64,000 nucleotides of DNA from Callipepla californica brunnescens (taxonomy: Eukaryota; Chordata; Aves; Galliformes; Odontophoridae). The stretch is from contig JALIRH010000008.1 of the NCBI GenBank assembly GCA_023055505.1, forward strand, positions 4,217,775 to 4,281,774, given 5' to 3'. The notes beneath the pieces are model-generated. The model searched no databases. It saw only the letters and a program-made list of their open reading frames with translations, and had not been told where the DNA came from. Positions 1 to 41,011 of this stretch are shown here, piece by piece; position 1 is the stretch's first letter, and each line of letters opens with the position of its first letter. The translations under genes were made by a program, and so were the position numbers.

Positions 1-259
1 GATCCTCCCGCAGCAGGGTGGGCTAAGAGAGAGAGAGACAGCGGGGGGAAGACAAAGAAAACAGAACAAGAGTGGGTTCATCTAGGTAGGATCGATGACA
101 GCCTGAAAGCACGGGGAGGAGAGGCCTTGGGCACCCCAGCATCATCCCAGGCAGTGGGACGCAGGCTGCGGGGTGAGGAGGGCTCTGGAACAACACATGT
201 CGGGCTGGCCATGGATGTCCCAGCAGGGTGGTGACAAGGAGGGGACACGCCTTTCCTCA

Positions 260-6602
<6,343 letters not shown>

Positions 6603-7424
6603 TCAGCTTCCTTGAATGTTGGAAACAGGAGTGGCATGTTGGGCCTTCAGCACGGGATGGGCTTTCCCATGGAAGAAGAACAGCTCAGTTTGTAGAAAAC
6701 AAAGAAAGAGTGGAAGAAAACCTACAGGATGGTCCCAAGAGAAGGGATCTGCTTCAAAACCCATTGGGTGTCAGTCCCAAGGGGAGATAAAAAACACAAA
6801 GCACTCTGCCCGAGGGTGGGCACGTGCATGGTGAGGTGAGAAATGTGCAGCCAGAAGGTGTGACAAGCGTGGTGCTGCCTTTGGGGAATGCTTTGCCCAC
6901 GTTATAGGTGCTCTGCATCCCTGCGGGAGGAGCACGCGAGTGTTAGGGGTGACCATGGCCCCACTCGCTGCATCCCACTCGATGCTGAGCCCCAGCACCT
7001 GCTATCAGGCTGTGCTCATTTCTATTTCCAGCACACTACCACGCTGGGCCCGGTGAGCACGATGCACACACGCCTCTGCATCCCCCATCCTGCTGCTTTC
7101 TTGGCTCGAGGGATATAAAAAATAAATGTGACCGAAGGGAAAGAACAAGCTGCCGCAGAGCCACGCCAAGGCACCGGGCTCCATTTTCTGTCTCGGAGCC
7201 GCTCCTTCCATTTCATCTCCTTGCTGCCATCCCCTCTCGGCCCAATCCCCATGCCCGGGGCCGCCGCCTGCCTAATCCACCGCCTTCGAGAGAAATCCGA
7301 TAACGCGCGGCCGCTGGGAGCGGTCCAGCGGGTGGGAAGCGGGGAGGGAGATCTCACGTGGCCGTTGTGTCCCCAATGCATCTCCCCCCTTCCCCGCAGA
7401 GCTCTGTGGCGGGAGCAGCCCGAT

Positions 7425-7480
7425 GGCCACAGAGCAACAATTAATGGGATCAGCCAAGATTAATTGAGCGGGGATTAGAT
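7425..7480. other. AT-rich island in KIF1A 5' intron
   Basis: Within the GC-rich 5'UTR intron (6136-8602) this patch carries closely spaced 'acaattaatggg' and 'aagattaattgag' words, each with a homeodomain-type TAAT/ATTA core. The rest of the intron shows no exon or recognised repeat. Possibly a conserved non-coding element, which needs cross-species alignment. Confidence 0.3.
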
Positions 7481-8602
7481 GAAGGGATCACCCTTAAACC
7501 CGAGGTGGTGCTGCCCCACCCCGTGCTGCCATCCCACCAAGGTGACAGCGCGATGCCCTGCAGCCATCCCATCCCATCCCAGCTTTGGGATGCACCGTGC
7601 CACCTTTAGGAGAAACCCATCCCCTGGAGGATGCTGTGGTTTGAGTGACATCACCCACAAAGCGTTGGGCGTTCTGCTGCCCCACATCCCCATGGGTGCC
7701 CTCCTGTTGGGGTCACACCCTGTGGGGCTGAGGGCTGCTTCTGCCACCCCAATGACATGACACATCCGGGGCCCGGCCACCTGCCCCTCCCAAACAGCTG
7801 TGAAAGCCTTGTGTCCCTGTCAGCCACCCGGCCCCTACCCCTGGAAATCGTTTCTCCTTTTGGATGGATGGATGATGTGCCATTTCTCTGACCTCCACCC
7901 TCTTCTAGGCCAGCCAAAATCCTTGGGGAAGGGCTACCGTCCCCAGCCACGTCCATTGGGACGCCCATCCCGTGTCCCCAGCCCAGCGTCGCGCAAGGGC
8001 CGTGACGGTGCAGTTTTCACCATGCAGCGCAGGCGAGCTGGGATCGCCCATCCCTGAGCTCCGAGGGGACACGCAGGGCTGGTGGCTGCGTGCCATGCCC
8101 CGTGCCACCCTCCCTGCCCCTCCCGGCCGTCGGACCACCGCAGCTCCGCAACGCGGATCGAATCCAACGCGCAGGCGGTGATGCGAAGGCTGCGGCCACC
8201 GCCGTGCCACCTCTCAGCCAAGATGGAGGGCAGCGCGGGTGCGGGGCTGGGGCAGGAGGACAAAGGGGCGGCCGAGCTCCGTGCCAGCCTCCCCCTCCCC
8301 GCGGGGACACGGCGGCCGCCCCAAGGTCAGCGGTGCCACGCGCGGATCTCCGCCGCCCATCATCCTGAAGCGTAACGATGACGGCTCGGGGACCCCGCCG
8401 CCCCGCACCTGCCGCCCCCGGGGGCATCGCCCCCCCGCGAGATGCTTCTGGAAGCCGCGGCGGCTCAGATCCCGCCGTGCCCCCTCCTCCCCGTGCCCGC
8501 ATCGCGCCCGCAGCCCCCCGCAGCCCTTCTGCGCCCCGACGGGGCGGCGGCCGCCGCCCCTCCCGATGGGGTCCCGCGCGGTGCCGGTGCCGCCGCCCCT
8601 AC

Positions 8603-8700
8603 CTGTGCCCGTGGGCGGCGGGGAGCTGCTCTCAGCCGCTCAGCACCGGCATGAGGCCGGCGCCGGTGCCGATGCCGGTACCGCTGCCGATGCTGATGCC
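8603..8700 (-). other. KIF1A: Probable KIF1A 5' non-coding exon
   Basis: On the minus strand a CACAG|GTAGGG donor at 8603 closes a GC-rich segment. It could splice to the acceptor CCGCAG|GACAGC at 6135, placing 37 bases of 5'UTR before the ATG at 6098. The upstream end is a guess, set below the CCAAT box at 8777-8781. A short upstream ORF (ATG at 8652, stop ending at 8632; MPVLSG) lies inside it. No transcript evidence is available from sequence alone. Confidence 0.45.
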
Positions 8701-8722
8701 GACGCCGGTGCCGGTGCGGGCG
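8652..8722. repeat. Degenerate GCCGGT/GCCGAT hexamer repeat
   Basis: About a dozen imperfect 6-base units of the form gccggt, gccgat or gctgat run through the CpG island at the presumed KIF1A start-site region. It is a likely length-variable tract. If transcribed it would be in the KIF1A 5'UTR or core promoter. Confidence 0.7.
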
Positions 8723-8776
8723 GTGTCGGCCCCGCCCCTGCGGTCCCGCCCTGGTCGGCCCCGCCCCCTCGCTCCC

Positions 8777-8808
8777 ATTGGTCGCCGCCTCCCGGGGCGG
8801 TGACGTCA
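8777..8808 (-). promoter_or_regulatory. KIF1A promoter: CCAAT box and full CRE
   Basis: An inverted CCAAT (ATTGG, 8777-8781) is followed 20 bases on by a perfect palindromic CRE, TGACGTCA, at 8801-8808. Both lie in a CpG island just upstream, in minus-strand terms, of the proposed first exon. A full CRE near the start site suggests CREB/ATF input. Confidence 0.6.
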
Positions 8809-8880
8809 CCGCATCCCACCCCGACGGCACCATCCGCGCTGCGGATCCGCCGCAAGGGCGCGGGGAGAGGCGGGCTCTGC

Positions 8881-8953
8881 GTCACCACGGCAACCGGCAC
8901 CACGGCAACCGTCGCCTGGCAACCGTCGCCATGGCAACCGTCGCCGTGGCAAC
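8881..8953. promoter_or_regulatory. Tandem array of five RFX X-box motifs
   Basis: Five inverted-repeat motifs of the form GTNNCC(1-2)GGCAAC start at 8881, 8896, 8911, 8925 and 8940, giving a 14-15 base period. The copies read GTCACCACGGCAAC, GGCACCACGGCAAC, GTCGCCTGGCAAC, GTCGCCATGGCAAC and GTCGCCGTGGCAAC. The RFX family X-box consensus is GTNRCC(0-3)NRGYAAC, so four copies fit well and the second is weaker. The array lies about 180-350 bases upstream of the inferred KIF1A first exon. RFX factors drive ciliary and neuronal transport genes; control of KIF1A here is inference. Confidence 0.65.
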
Positions 8954-9130
8954 CGCCCCCTTTCCCCTTGCGGAGCCTCCGCCCGGGCAGCCGCCTTGAC
9001 CCCTGCACGGTCCCGTGTGCGACCGCAGCGAGGGGCTCCCCGGGGGCGGCACGGAGCGGCCGTGGGCCGAGAGGTGATGCCAGGGCTCGGTGCTGCGTGC
9101 ACCCCGCGTCCCAGCTCCTCGAGTGGTGTA

Positions 9131-9893
9131 GAATCATGGGATGATGGGATGTTTAAGGTTGGAAAGAGCAATAAACATCAGTAAGTCTGATCACCAACCC
9201 GTGCCTGTGGACCGCTGACCATGTCTCTCAGTGTGACACCTGCCCTCTTCTTGAACACCTCCGGGGATGCTGGTGGCCACACCTCCCTGGGCAGCTGTGC
9301 AGTGCCTCACTGCTCTTTCTGAGAAGAAATGTTCCCTAATATCCATCCCAACCTTCCCCTGGTACAGCTCGAGGCCATCACCTCTCATCCCATTGCTGTT
9401 ACCCAGGAGCAGAGGCTGACCCCCACCTCACCACCACCTCCTCACCGAGTGTTACAGCAGCAACCGCTGCTGCTGCTCCAGGACAGTGCTGTGGGAGAGA
9501 GCCAAAGACTTTGCCCGAGTCTACATAGATAACATCTCCAGCCTTTCTGTCATCCACCAGCTGGGTCAGCTGCTCATAGGAGGAGATCCAGTTGGTCGGA
9601 CAGGACCTGCCTGGCATGAATCTGTGCTGGCTGGACCTGATCCCCTGGTTGTCCTGTGCATGGCGTGTGATCTCACTCAACACGACCTGCTCGCTAGCAC
9701 TGAGGTCAGACAGACACCTCTGTAGTTCCCCAGATCGTCCTTACGACCCTTCTTGCAGGTGGATCTCCAGTCATCAGGGACCTCCCCAGCTGACCAGAAC
9801 TGCTGAGAGATGTTAGAAAGCAGCTTGGCAATCACCTCACCAGCTCCCTCAGCATCCCATCAGCCCCACAGACTTGGGTCAGCAGGCTGCAGT
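9131..9893 (-). mobile_element. CR1 LINE with reverse-transcriptase remains
   Basis: The minus strand reads, 5' to 3', a decayed CR1 reverse-transcriptase segment (about 9893 to 9400; e.g. 'IRSSQHRFMPGRSCPTN' and 'VIYVDSGKVFGSLPQHC') followed by the CR1 3'UTR (9400 to 9131). The element is 5'-truncated and disrupted. It fills most of the KIF1A-AGXT intergenic space, leaving no other gene there. Confidence 0.85.
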
Positions 9894-9993
9894 TTCCTCA
9901 TGAATGCTGGGTTTTATTCCGCTCCCCACTCCTGCCTTCCAAGTCAGGGGGCTGAGTACCTTGACGGTAACCAGCCTGACTATTAAAGGCAGA

Positions 9994-9999
9994 TATAAA
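9994..9999 (+). promoter_or_regulatory. Candidate TATA box for AGXT
   Basis: TATAAA within 'agatataaagaagg', about 170 bases before the first AGXT ATG. With a start about 30 bases downstream, the 5'UTR would be roughly 145 bases and would contain no ATG before 10171. Confidence 0.5.
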
Positions 10000-10170
10000 G
10001 AAGGTATCACCCCACACACGGCTGACAGAGCCCTGCGTGGGGCACTGCATCCCACAGCCGCCCCACGAGGACAGTGCTGAGCTCTCTGCACTGCTGGTGG
10101 CACATTAACTGGACAGGAGGCGGTGGGGGCAGAGTCCGGCGGTCAGTGTCCGCAGGGCCGTGGGCAGGGG

Positions 10171-12914
<2,744 letters not shown>

Positions 12915-13142
12915 GTGGGATCCTCTGCCCACAGGAAGCAGCGGCACAGAGGTGGCCAACAGCCTTCCTCCCCTCCCCAGTGCCCCGCTCTTCATCCTGC
13001 CTGGTGCTGGGGCTCAGCAGCCCCATGCACTCAAGGGGTGAGGGCAGGATCCAGCTGCAGACCCCCTCTCCTTCCGTCCCTTCCATCACCATCACCACCC
13101 CTATGTGTTGCAGACACATGCTGCTCCCCAGTACCTTTCCTG

Positions 13143-13148
13143 AATAAA
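13143..13148 (+). terminator. AGXT polyadenylation signal
   Basis: AATAAA 229 bases after the AGXT stop, followed by GT-rich sequence. The AGXT 3'UTR is therefore expected to end near 13165, about 210 bases from the convergent MAB21L4 stop codon. Confidence 0.8.
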
Positions 13149-13373
13149 GCCACACTGCTCCATGCTGCTCCCTGACCCTGTGGCTTGCCTGGACTCGCTG
13201 AGATCCAAGAGGAAAGGTGCAGCTGCAAAGTCCCAGCACAGGGAGAGAGGCAGAGCTGGGCTGGTTCCTGCCAATCTTTGGAGCAGAAAGGTTTCTTCCC
13301 TTCCCAACACAGCTCCCCACAGCCTGGGTTCCCCTTGCCCTGTGGTGAGCACAGGGGTGGCAGTGAGTCCTGT

Positions 13374-16300
13374 TCAGCTCTGCATTGGGATGTCTTTGCG
13401 GAGCTTGGTGTGGAGCCGGGACATGGCCGAGCGGCGTGAGCCATCCTGGATCTGGTACACCTGCAGCTAAGCAGAGACATGGACAGTGAGGGAGGGGACC
13501 CACTGCAGCATTCCCAGCATCACAGAGCTGCTGCAGGCCACAGCAGGGCAGGCAGCATGTAATAGCTCAGGGCAAGAGGTTTTGGGATGAACCCTGTGCT
13601 GCCCAGCCAAGCGCAGCTGGGCTTGGGTGCTGCTGGAGCTCTTCCCTGTATCTGAGGGAACAGTTGAGTACAGAGCCAAGGGGTGTCAGCATCCCCTCTC
13701 AGTTACCTGGCTGAGCAGGACATCAAAATAGGCCGTATCCCAGTATGCCCCATCCTTGGCAGGGAGTTGCAGGAGGGCTCGCAGGGCTGGGTCTGCCTGC
13801 ATGCCATCCACACGTGCTGGGGGACCGAAGTGGAAGCGGAGGAAGCGTGCTGGGTCCCGTGCAAAGGCTTCCACCTTGGGATAGAGCGAGACCAGGCGGT
13901 GCGGATCACCCTGGAAGAGGTTCTGCTCCGGGTGCAGGAAGTGGGGCAGGTGCTGGGTGGCCAGGCAGCGCAGGAGGACCACCAGCAGCCTGTAGACAGA
14001 GCCCTCTAGGTCTTGCCAGTCCTCAAGTGAGGGGAATAGCTCCGTGCTCCACAGCAGCACCATCTGCACGGGGGAAAATGGAGTGCAGGCTATGCCTGGG
14101 GGAGCCCCGTGTACCTTCACGTCCCCAGGACTGCTCTGCAGCCATCCCCAGTGCTCAGCCTAGCATCACCCCTGCCTGTCCTCACATTCAAATCCTGAGC
14201 CTTTCCTCTGCTCCCTAAAGAGATCACAGCTTGGAGCATCTCTGAAAGGACGCACACGGGCTCCCCACAGGTGTGAAATAAGAATGTGCTCCAGCTGCCT
14301 CAGCACCGTGCTGGGAAGGGCCCGTCCTGTCCATGAGCAGCACATTGCAGCAGGAGGCACGTACAGCCCAGCACCAACCTCTGAGTGCCCAGCCAGGCAT
14401 GCAGGGAGAAGCTGCCCCTCGTGCTGGGGCCCCAGGGCTGATCGCATCCGTGTGACAGCAGCAATGTGCCGGGGCTGCTGCCTTTGCTCCCTCATCAGTG
14501 GGAGAGGAGTTTTGAGGCTCCAGCCAAGCAGAAAACCTGAGCGAAATCCTGCTCTCCGCCTGCATTTCTGCAGAAGCCCACAGGAGGTGCTTTGTGAAGG
14601 ATAAATATGCACTGGGCTTTTTTTTTTTTTTTTTTCCTTAAACGTCAAAGAACAAGACATGAAATAAAACCTGTTGGATTCGGGTTGCTTTGGGCTGGGG
14701 CTGAGTTCTCCACCTCCGCCCTGGCAGAGAGTGCTGTGATTGCGACACCGGTGCCGTCCTCGGCACAGCCCCTTCCCAACCGGCGTCACCATCTGGCGTG
14801 GGCCCAAAGTGCCAAAAACAGGTTGGGTGGGGAGAGAGGGCCTCGTCAGAGCCAAAAACGGGCACCTCTTGGCACACCGGGGTGCAGGACAACGCACGGC
14901 AACGTGCTGGTACGGCCCGTCCCTCCCACACATGGCTTTGGTCCTTCTGACTGTTTGGGATGCTGCTCTCTCCTGCAGAGCCCCATGGGCAGGACCTACC
15001 TTCAGGTGATTGAAGGTGAGGCCGTCCCTCCCGTCCTCTTCCCTCCAGTCCTGGCTGCGGAGCTGCTCCAGCAGGCGCAGGCTGTCCAGCCGGGGTCCCG
15101 GCAGTGCGTCCACGGCCCAGAGCAGCTTCAGGATGGGGAGGTGGGAAGAGGGCCTGGGGAGGAAGCAGCAAGCTGCTGGAGGAGGCTACAGACAGTGCTG
15201 CAGCCCACTGCAGCATCCTGGTCCCACCTCTGCTGAGCAGAGGACGTGCAGGGTGCTGGCAGCTCCTGCCTCCCCAGCAGGGACAAGGGTGGGGTGCACC
15301 AGGGCTGTGCTCCTCAACACACCAGCCCCACCTGGGTTAGACAACCGGTGTGAGCCCAAAATAAGCCTGGGCTGGTCCAGCTGGATGCTCGGCCCCTCCT
15401 TGGGGCTGGGCGCAGGGTATATGTCACCGTGACCTCTCCCGGCTCCACTATCAGGAACCCAACTTGTATGCAAACCTCTAGAACAAACCCTACCATTGTG
15501 TATCTACTGCATGCCAGGGCTGCTCACCTCCAGCAGCGGTTGGAGGCTGGGACAAAGTGAGCATCTCTGGTGGCCTTCTGGAGGGTGCCCTCAGGGAAGC
15601 CACGGTCGCGCTGCCTCCCATCCATCCCCGGGTGCTCCTGCCGCCTCCTGACCACCGGGACCACATCAAAGCGGATGGTTCTCCAGCCACCACGCACCAG
15701 CAGGGACAGCTCCATGGCATCTTCCTTCAGGTTTTCAGCACTGAGGTCACCTGGTGACACACGAGGAGGAGGTGAGGAGGTCATGCAGCTGGTCCCGCAG
15801 GCTGTGTGCTGCAGCACCTGCGGGCCCGTCCCACCCTGCTCCATTCAGCCCTTCCCAGTGCTGCAGTTTGTCTGCAGTTCCTCAGCGAACATCATCTCCA
15901 AACCATACCGGGGTAATTTTTGGGATGGGGGAGCAGCGGTGTGGGCAGAGCGTGCTGGGAGCTGGGAGAGGTGGGGGTAAGGCAGACAGAGTGAGTGATA
16001 CTCACCTGGCTGCAGCAGGGAGCGATGCTGGCACTGCACGATGGCCGACACCAGGAGCTCTCTCAGGTGCTGCAGGACTTTGCCCGGTGCCAGGCATCGT
16101 ACCTGCTCCATCCCACCAGTCCAGCTGGTCCAGTCCCCCACGCCAGTCACAGCAGAGGGCACCTCGAGGCTGCAGGCACCCAGGTGCCCGTGTCCCGTGC
16201 TCGCAGTGTCCGTGGGCTGGCACGGCCGCACCCGCAGGGCATCGCCATCGATGCGCAGTGGCACCTCCACCACGACGGCATCCTCAGAGGCACAGAGCAC

Positions 16301-16480
16301 GAACTCGAAGGCTTCAAGGTTCCTGGAGTAGTCCACCAGGAAGCGGGGCTCTTCGGCGTGGATGTGCTCCAGCAAGGTCAGCAGGATGTCCTCGGCTTGC
16401 TGGAAGTGCTGCACCCGCTGGCCCTGGCGGGATGCGACCACCTCCAGGCAGCTGCGCCAGCGGCACCCGCCTGCTGCCAT
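13374..16480 (-). CDS. MAB21L4: Mab-21-like protein 4
   Basis: Member of the Mab-21 nucleotidyltransferase-fold family (human C2orf54). Mammalian work links it to epidermal differentiation; no enzymatic activity is established. Exons in transcript order: 16006-16480, 15528-15750, 15000-15153, 13707-14063, 13374-13466. They total 1302 bases and 433 residues, against 447 in human. The start ATG (complement of 16478-16480) gives MAAGGCRWRSCLEVVASRQG, followed by the family segment HAEEPRFLVDYSRNLEAFEF. Exon 3 carries HLPILKLLWAVDALPG and exon 4 a helical C-terminal lobe (SVYRLLVVLLRCLATQHLPH). It is convergent with AGXT. No minus-strand AATAAA was seen between 13373 and the AGXT polyA site, so its 3'UTR may run antisense over the end of AGXT. 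Confidence 0.93.
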
Positions 16481-16639
16481 GGCTGGGGCTGCACTGCTGA
16501 GAGCTGAGTGCTCCGTGGGAGGGAGGGCGGGGAGGGAGCGGGCTCTGGGCGGGGGGAACCCCGGCTGAGGAGTGGCACCTGGGCGAGAGCCGGGGCGAGC
16601 CAAGGGCAGGGCAGCAGCTGGAGATTGAGCCGCGCCATC

Positions 16640-16998
16640 ATCGCCTCTGCCGCCCTGGGATGGGTCAGTGTGGAGAAGGGGAGGCTCGGGGGAGACCTCA
16701 TCGCTCTGCAGTTCCCTGAGAGGAGGTGGTGGCGAGGTGGGTCGGCCTCTGCTCTTGTGTGACAGCGATGGGGTGAGAGGTGATGGCCTTGAGTTGTACC
16801 AGTTGGATATTATTGGAAACTTATCCTTAGAATGAGGCGCTGCACAGCTGCAGTGGTGGAGTCACCGTCCCGGGAGGTTTTCCAAAGCTTTGGAGATGTG
16901 GCACTGAGGGATGTGGTCAGTGGGCATGGTGGGGTGGGTTGTGGTCAGACCTGGGGATCTTTGGGATCTTTAATAACTTTAATGATTCTCTGATCACC
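16640..16998 (+). mobile_element. CR1 fragment upstream of MAB21L4
   Basis: CR1 3' consensus blocks in order: 'gtgtggagaaggggaggctc', 'agacctcatcgctctgcag', 'ggccttgagttgtacca', 'ttggatattattggaaac', 'gtggagtcaccgtcccggga', ending in 'ttaatgattctctgat'. It begins about 160 bases upstream of the MAB21L4 ATG, so it may overlap that promoter. Confidence 0.85.
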
Positions 16999-17039
16999 AC
17001 TGTGGCTCTGCAGGACTCCAGCTCACAGCAGGAGTTAGA

Positions 17040-17094
17040 AGTGCATGGGCTGTAGGGTCCCCTCCAACCCAACCATTCTATGATTCCATAAGGT
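17040..17094 (+). mobile_element. CR1 3'-end relic
   Basis: A second short CR1 tail, 'gtcccctccaacccaaccat' then 'tctatgattcc', immediately follows the previous copy. This suggests a nested or separate truncated insertion. Confidence 0.65.
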
Positions 17095-17774
17095 GAGCTC
17101 AGATCCTCCACCTTCCCGAAGTGTCTCACTATCCTTTAGGAGAGGCTTTTCTAGGCAGGAACATGCAGCAGAGCAGACTGATAGGGGATCCTTGGGCTGC
17201 CATGGAGCATGGCTGCAGCTGGGGCTGCCTGGGGACATGAGCTGTGCAGAAGGAGCAGGCATGCTTGCTGCAATCCACCCAGAAAACCCTTGGGAACACT
17301 TGCAGATAGGGGCAGGCTGGCTGCAGTTCCAGCCCGTACTGCATGCCTGGGAGCAGCAGGGATGCACAAGGTCAGTGCTCAAGAGAGCAATACAAAGGGG
17401 GATGCACACAGGAAGGACACCCCCAACACAAAGTAAACAGAGTGAGGATCTGCAGCCAGAACAAACCTGCAAATCACTGACGGCAAAGGTTGTTTGGGAA
17501 CCAAATGCGACCGCATCAAAAAACACCTGCCCTGGATCCCCATCACGACCCTCCCTGCCTGCAGCCTCCTGCCAAGCTCCCCAACAGCCACACACAGGGA
17601 CTTCACGCAGCCACCAGCCCTCTGCAGTTGCCGTGGTTGTGGGCCCACATCTCAGGAAGAACCTCCAGCCCTTGCAAGGGCCGCTCCATATCCACAGGTG
17701 AGAGGCACAGCTGCTACCAGAGGGATGGGTACTCAGGGCAGAGCAAGCAGGAGGCTCCAGCTTAGCACAGAAAC

Positions 17775-18000
17775 ACTCGAGTTGAGCCATCAGGAAAAGT
17801 TTCCTAACTGTAAGGTCAGTTAGAGCATGGAATAATCTCCTCGGGGAAGCGCTGGAATGGCCATTGCTGGAGCGGTGCGTGCTTGGTCTAGACGAGTCAC
17901 CCGGGACGCTCGCAGGGAACGGCTCAGCGCTGGCAGAGGGGCTGGGCTGGATGAGGTAATAGGTCGTTTTCCATCTCTGCATTTTATGGTTCTACGAATT
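17775..18000 (+). mobile_element. Old CR1-like fragment
   Basis: Diverged CR1-type 3' sequence ('gcatggaataatctcctcgg', 'gggctgggctggatgaggta', 'ttttatggttctac'), followed by an A-rich tail with an 'ataataataaaat' run at 18027-18058. The subfamily is not resolved by eye. 17095-17774 between the relics shows no convincing exon. Confidence 0.55.
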
Positions 18001-18058
18001 TTCACTCCATTAGAAACAGGAGAAAGAAAAAAAATAATAATAATAAAATAAAATAATG

Positions 18059-39453
<21,395 letters not shown>

Positions 39454-40960
39454 TGTAAGTGTCTGCTCTGGGCACAGGCAGAAGCCCTAGAGGGGGGCCA
39501 GGCCAAGGCTGGCACAAGCTGCTGGGCTTTGGGGTGGGGTCTCTGCACTCCGGCTCATTCTCCTCCTGCTCCTCCGCAGGGTTCAAAGCAGTAGGAGCTT
39601 CACCCTTCCACGTCTAAGGGCTTCTGAAACACCAGGAAGATCAGATCTGCTCACTGGGTTGAACGCAGCAGGGCCACCTTCCTGCCTGGCCTCAGCCACT
39701 CCCTCTCCTCCAGCCCATTAGGGACACGCAGCCAGACTGGCACCTGAGCAGCGCATCTTCCCTCTGCCGGACCAGCAGTGCCTCTGCCCTGCCTTGCCTT
39801 GCCCCAGGGGTCCCTTGGTCCCCCCCAGCCCTGGGCTTCTGCCGTGGCACCACCAGGCCGAGCCCAGCTCCCTGCCACCGGCAGCTGCACCAATCTGTTT
39901 TCGTAATCCAAGGTTATAAGAAGTTAACCTATAACCCCCAAATAAAACAATTGAACGCGGACCCAAAAGCCTTAGCCATCACCTGAACCCTGCGGGGAGG
40001 AGGTCTTCTCTACATCCATTCCCTACGAGTTAGAAATCCAGGTGGAAGCAGGCGCTGCCCTGGACTGGAGAGGGGGAGTTCAGGCAGCTTCCACTGCCTC
40101 CACTTATTTTTATCTTTGCTTTGTAAACGATCTGTGGTTTTAACCGACTTTCCAGCTCACAAAGTGACAGAGCACCTCCGAGTGCCACTGGGAAGTGCTC
40201 TGCAGAGTCAGTTTGGCAGCAGGGGCACAGCACAGGGTGCCACCCCAAAACACAGCCCCCAGCACCCTGTGCCACCCTGTAGGGCCAAGGCCGTGTCCAC
40301 CCTGCTGCTTGGGGCAAGGAAGAAACAAAATTAGCTTAGAAACATTCCTAGTTCTTGTGAGTTTGTACGACGACGCTAGTTAAACATAGATTTGTGTATT
40401 AACATACACAGTGTATATTATAAATTAATACGTACCAGAGATATATCGTAGCTATGGCATAGAGTTATTTCCCCAGGCCTTGGGGCAGCCCTGCAGCACC
40501 TCATCCTCCTGAGTGCTGGCTAAGAGCAGGGCCGGGGCCAGGCTCCCCTGCACCACTTCTGCCCTGGGGGATAAGGTCTGCAGATAGAGCTCTCCTTTTT
40601 CTCTAAGGCTGCCCGCACCAGCTCTGTGGATCCGTGCTCTGGGATGGGATCCCTCCTGCCCCTGTGGGTGGCAGCAGGGGCCAGGGCAAAGCCAGAGCAG
40701 CCCAAGCTGTGCCCTAAGTGCAGGGCTTGGCCCCCCTGCTCCCCCCTGGGCTGGGGCTGCCCTGCCTGAGCCCTCCCTGCAGCGCTGAGCAGACAGCAGC
40801 CTCCAGCACAGCATGTAACACAGCCAGAAGATTTTAACCTAGTCTTTAAAATAAATTAGTTATTTGGGATTGGGATTTGGGTTGGTTTTTTTTTTTTTTT
40901 TTTTTTTTCTTTTTGTTTGTGTTTTTTTTTCTAAATAAATAAAAACACTTTATAGAAACG
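39454..40960 (+). terminator. SNED1 3'UTR intron and alternative polyA signals
   Basis: The stop TAG (39451-39453) is followed after one base by a GTAAGT donor, and CCGCAG at 39574-39579 is the matching acceptor. The 3'UTR is therefore probably a separate exon from 39580. AATAAA signals occur at 39941-39946, 40850-40855, 40934-40939 and 40938-40943, allowing short (about 0.4 kb) and long (about 1.4 kb) 3'UTRs. The one-base distance from stop to junction would not trigger nonsense-mediated decay. Confidence 0.65.
40949..40954 (-). terminator. Candidate MTERF4 polyA signal
   Basis: The minus strand reads TATAAA, a variant signal, about 58 bases after the MTERF4 stop. It lies within bases of the last SNED1 signals on the other strand, and the T23 tract at 40886-40908 follows. 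Confidence 0.45.
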
Positions 40961-41011
40961 GTATGTTCTGTGGAGCAGCTGGTCACTGAGGTGGGTGCAG
41001 CACGGGGCAGC

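Noticed and set aside
14166..15113. Minus-strand 315-residue open frame through MAB21L4
   Set aside because: Only its first part (15000-15113) is genuine MAB21L4 exon 3. The remainder reads through an intron and a poly-T tract.
17035..17982. Minus-strand 315-residue open frame near the CR1 cluster
   Set aside because: It crosses repeat-derived sequence in antisense and has no domain signature, splice partners or family resemblance.
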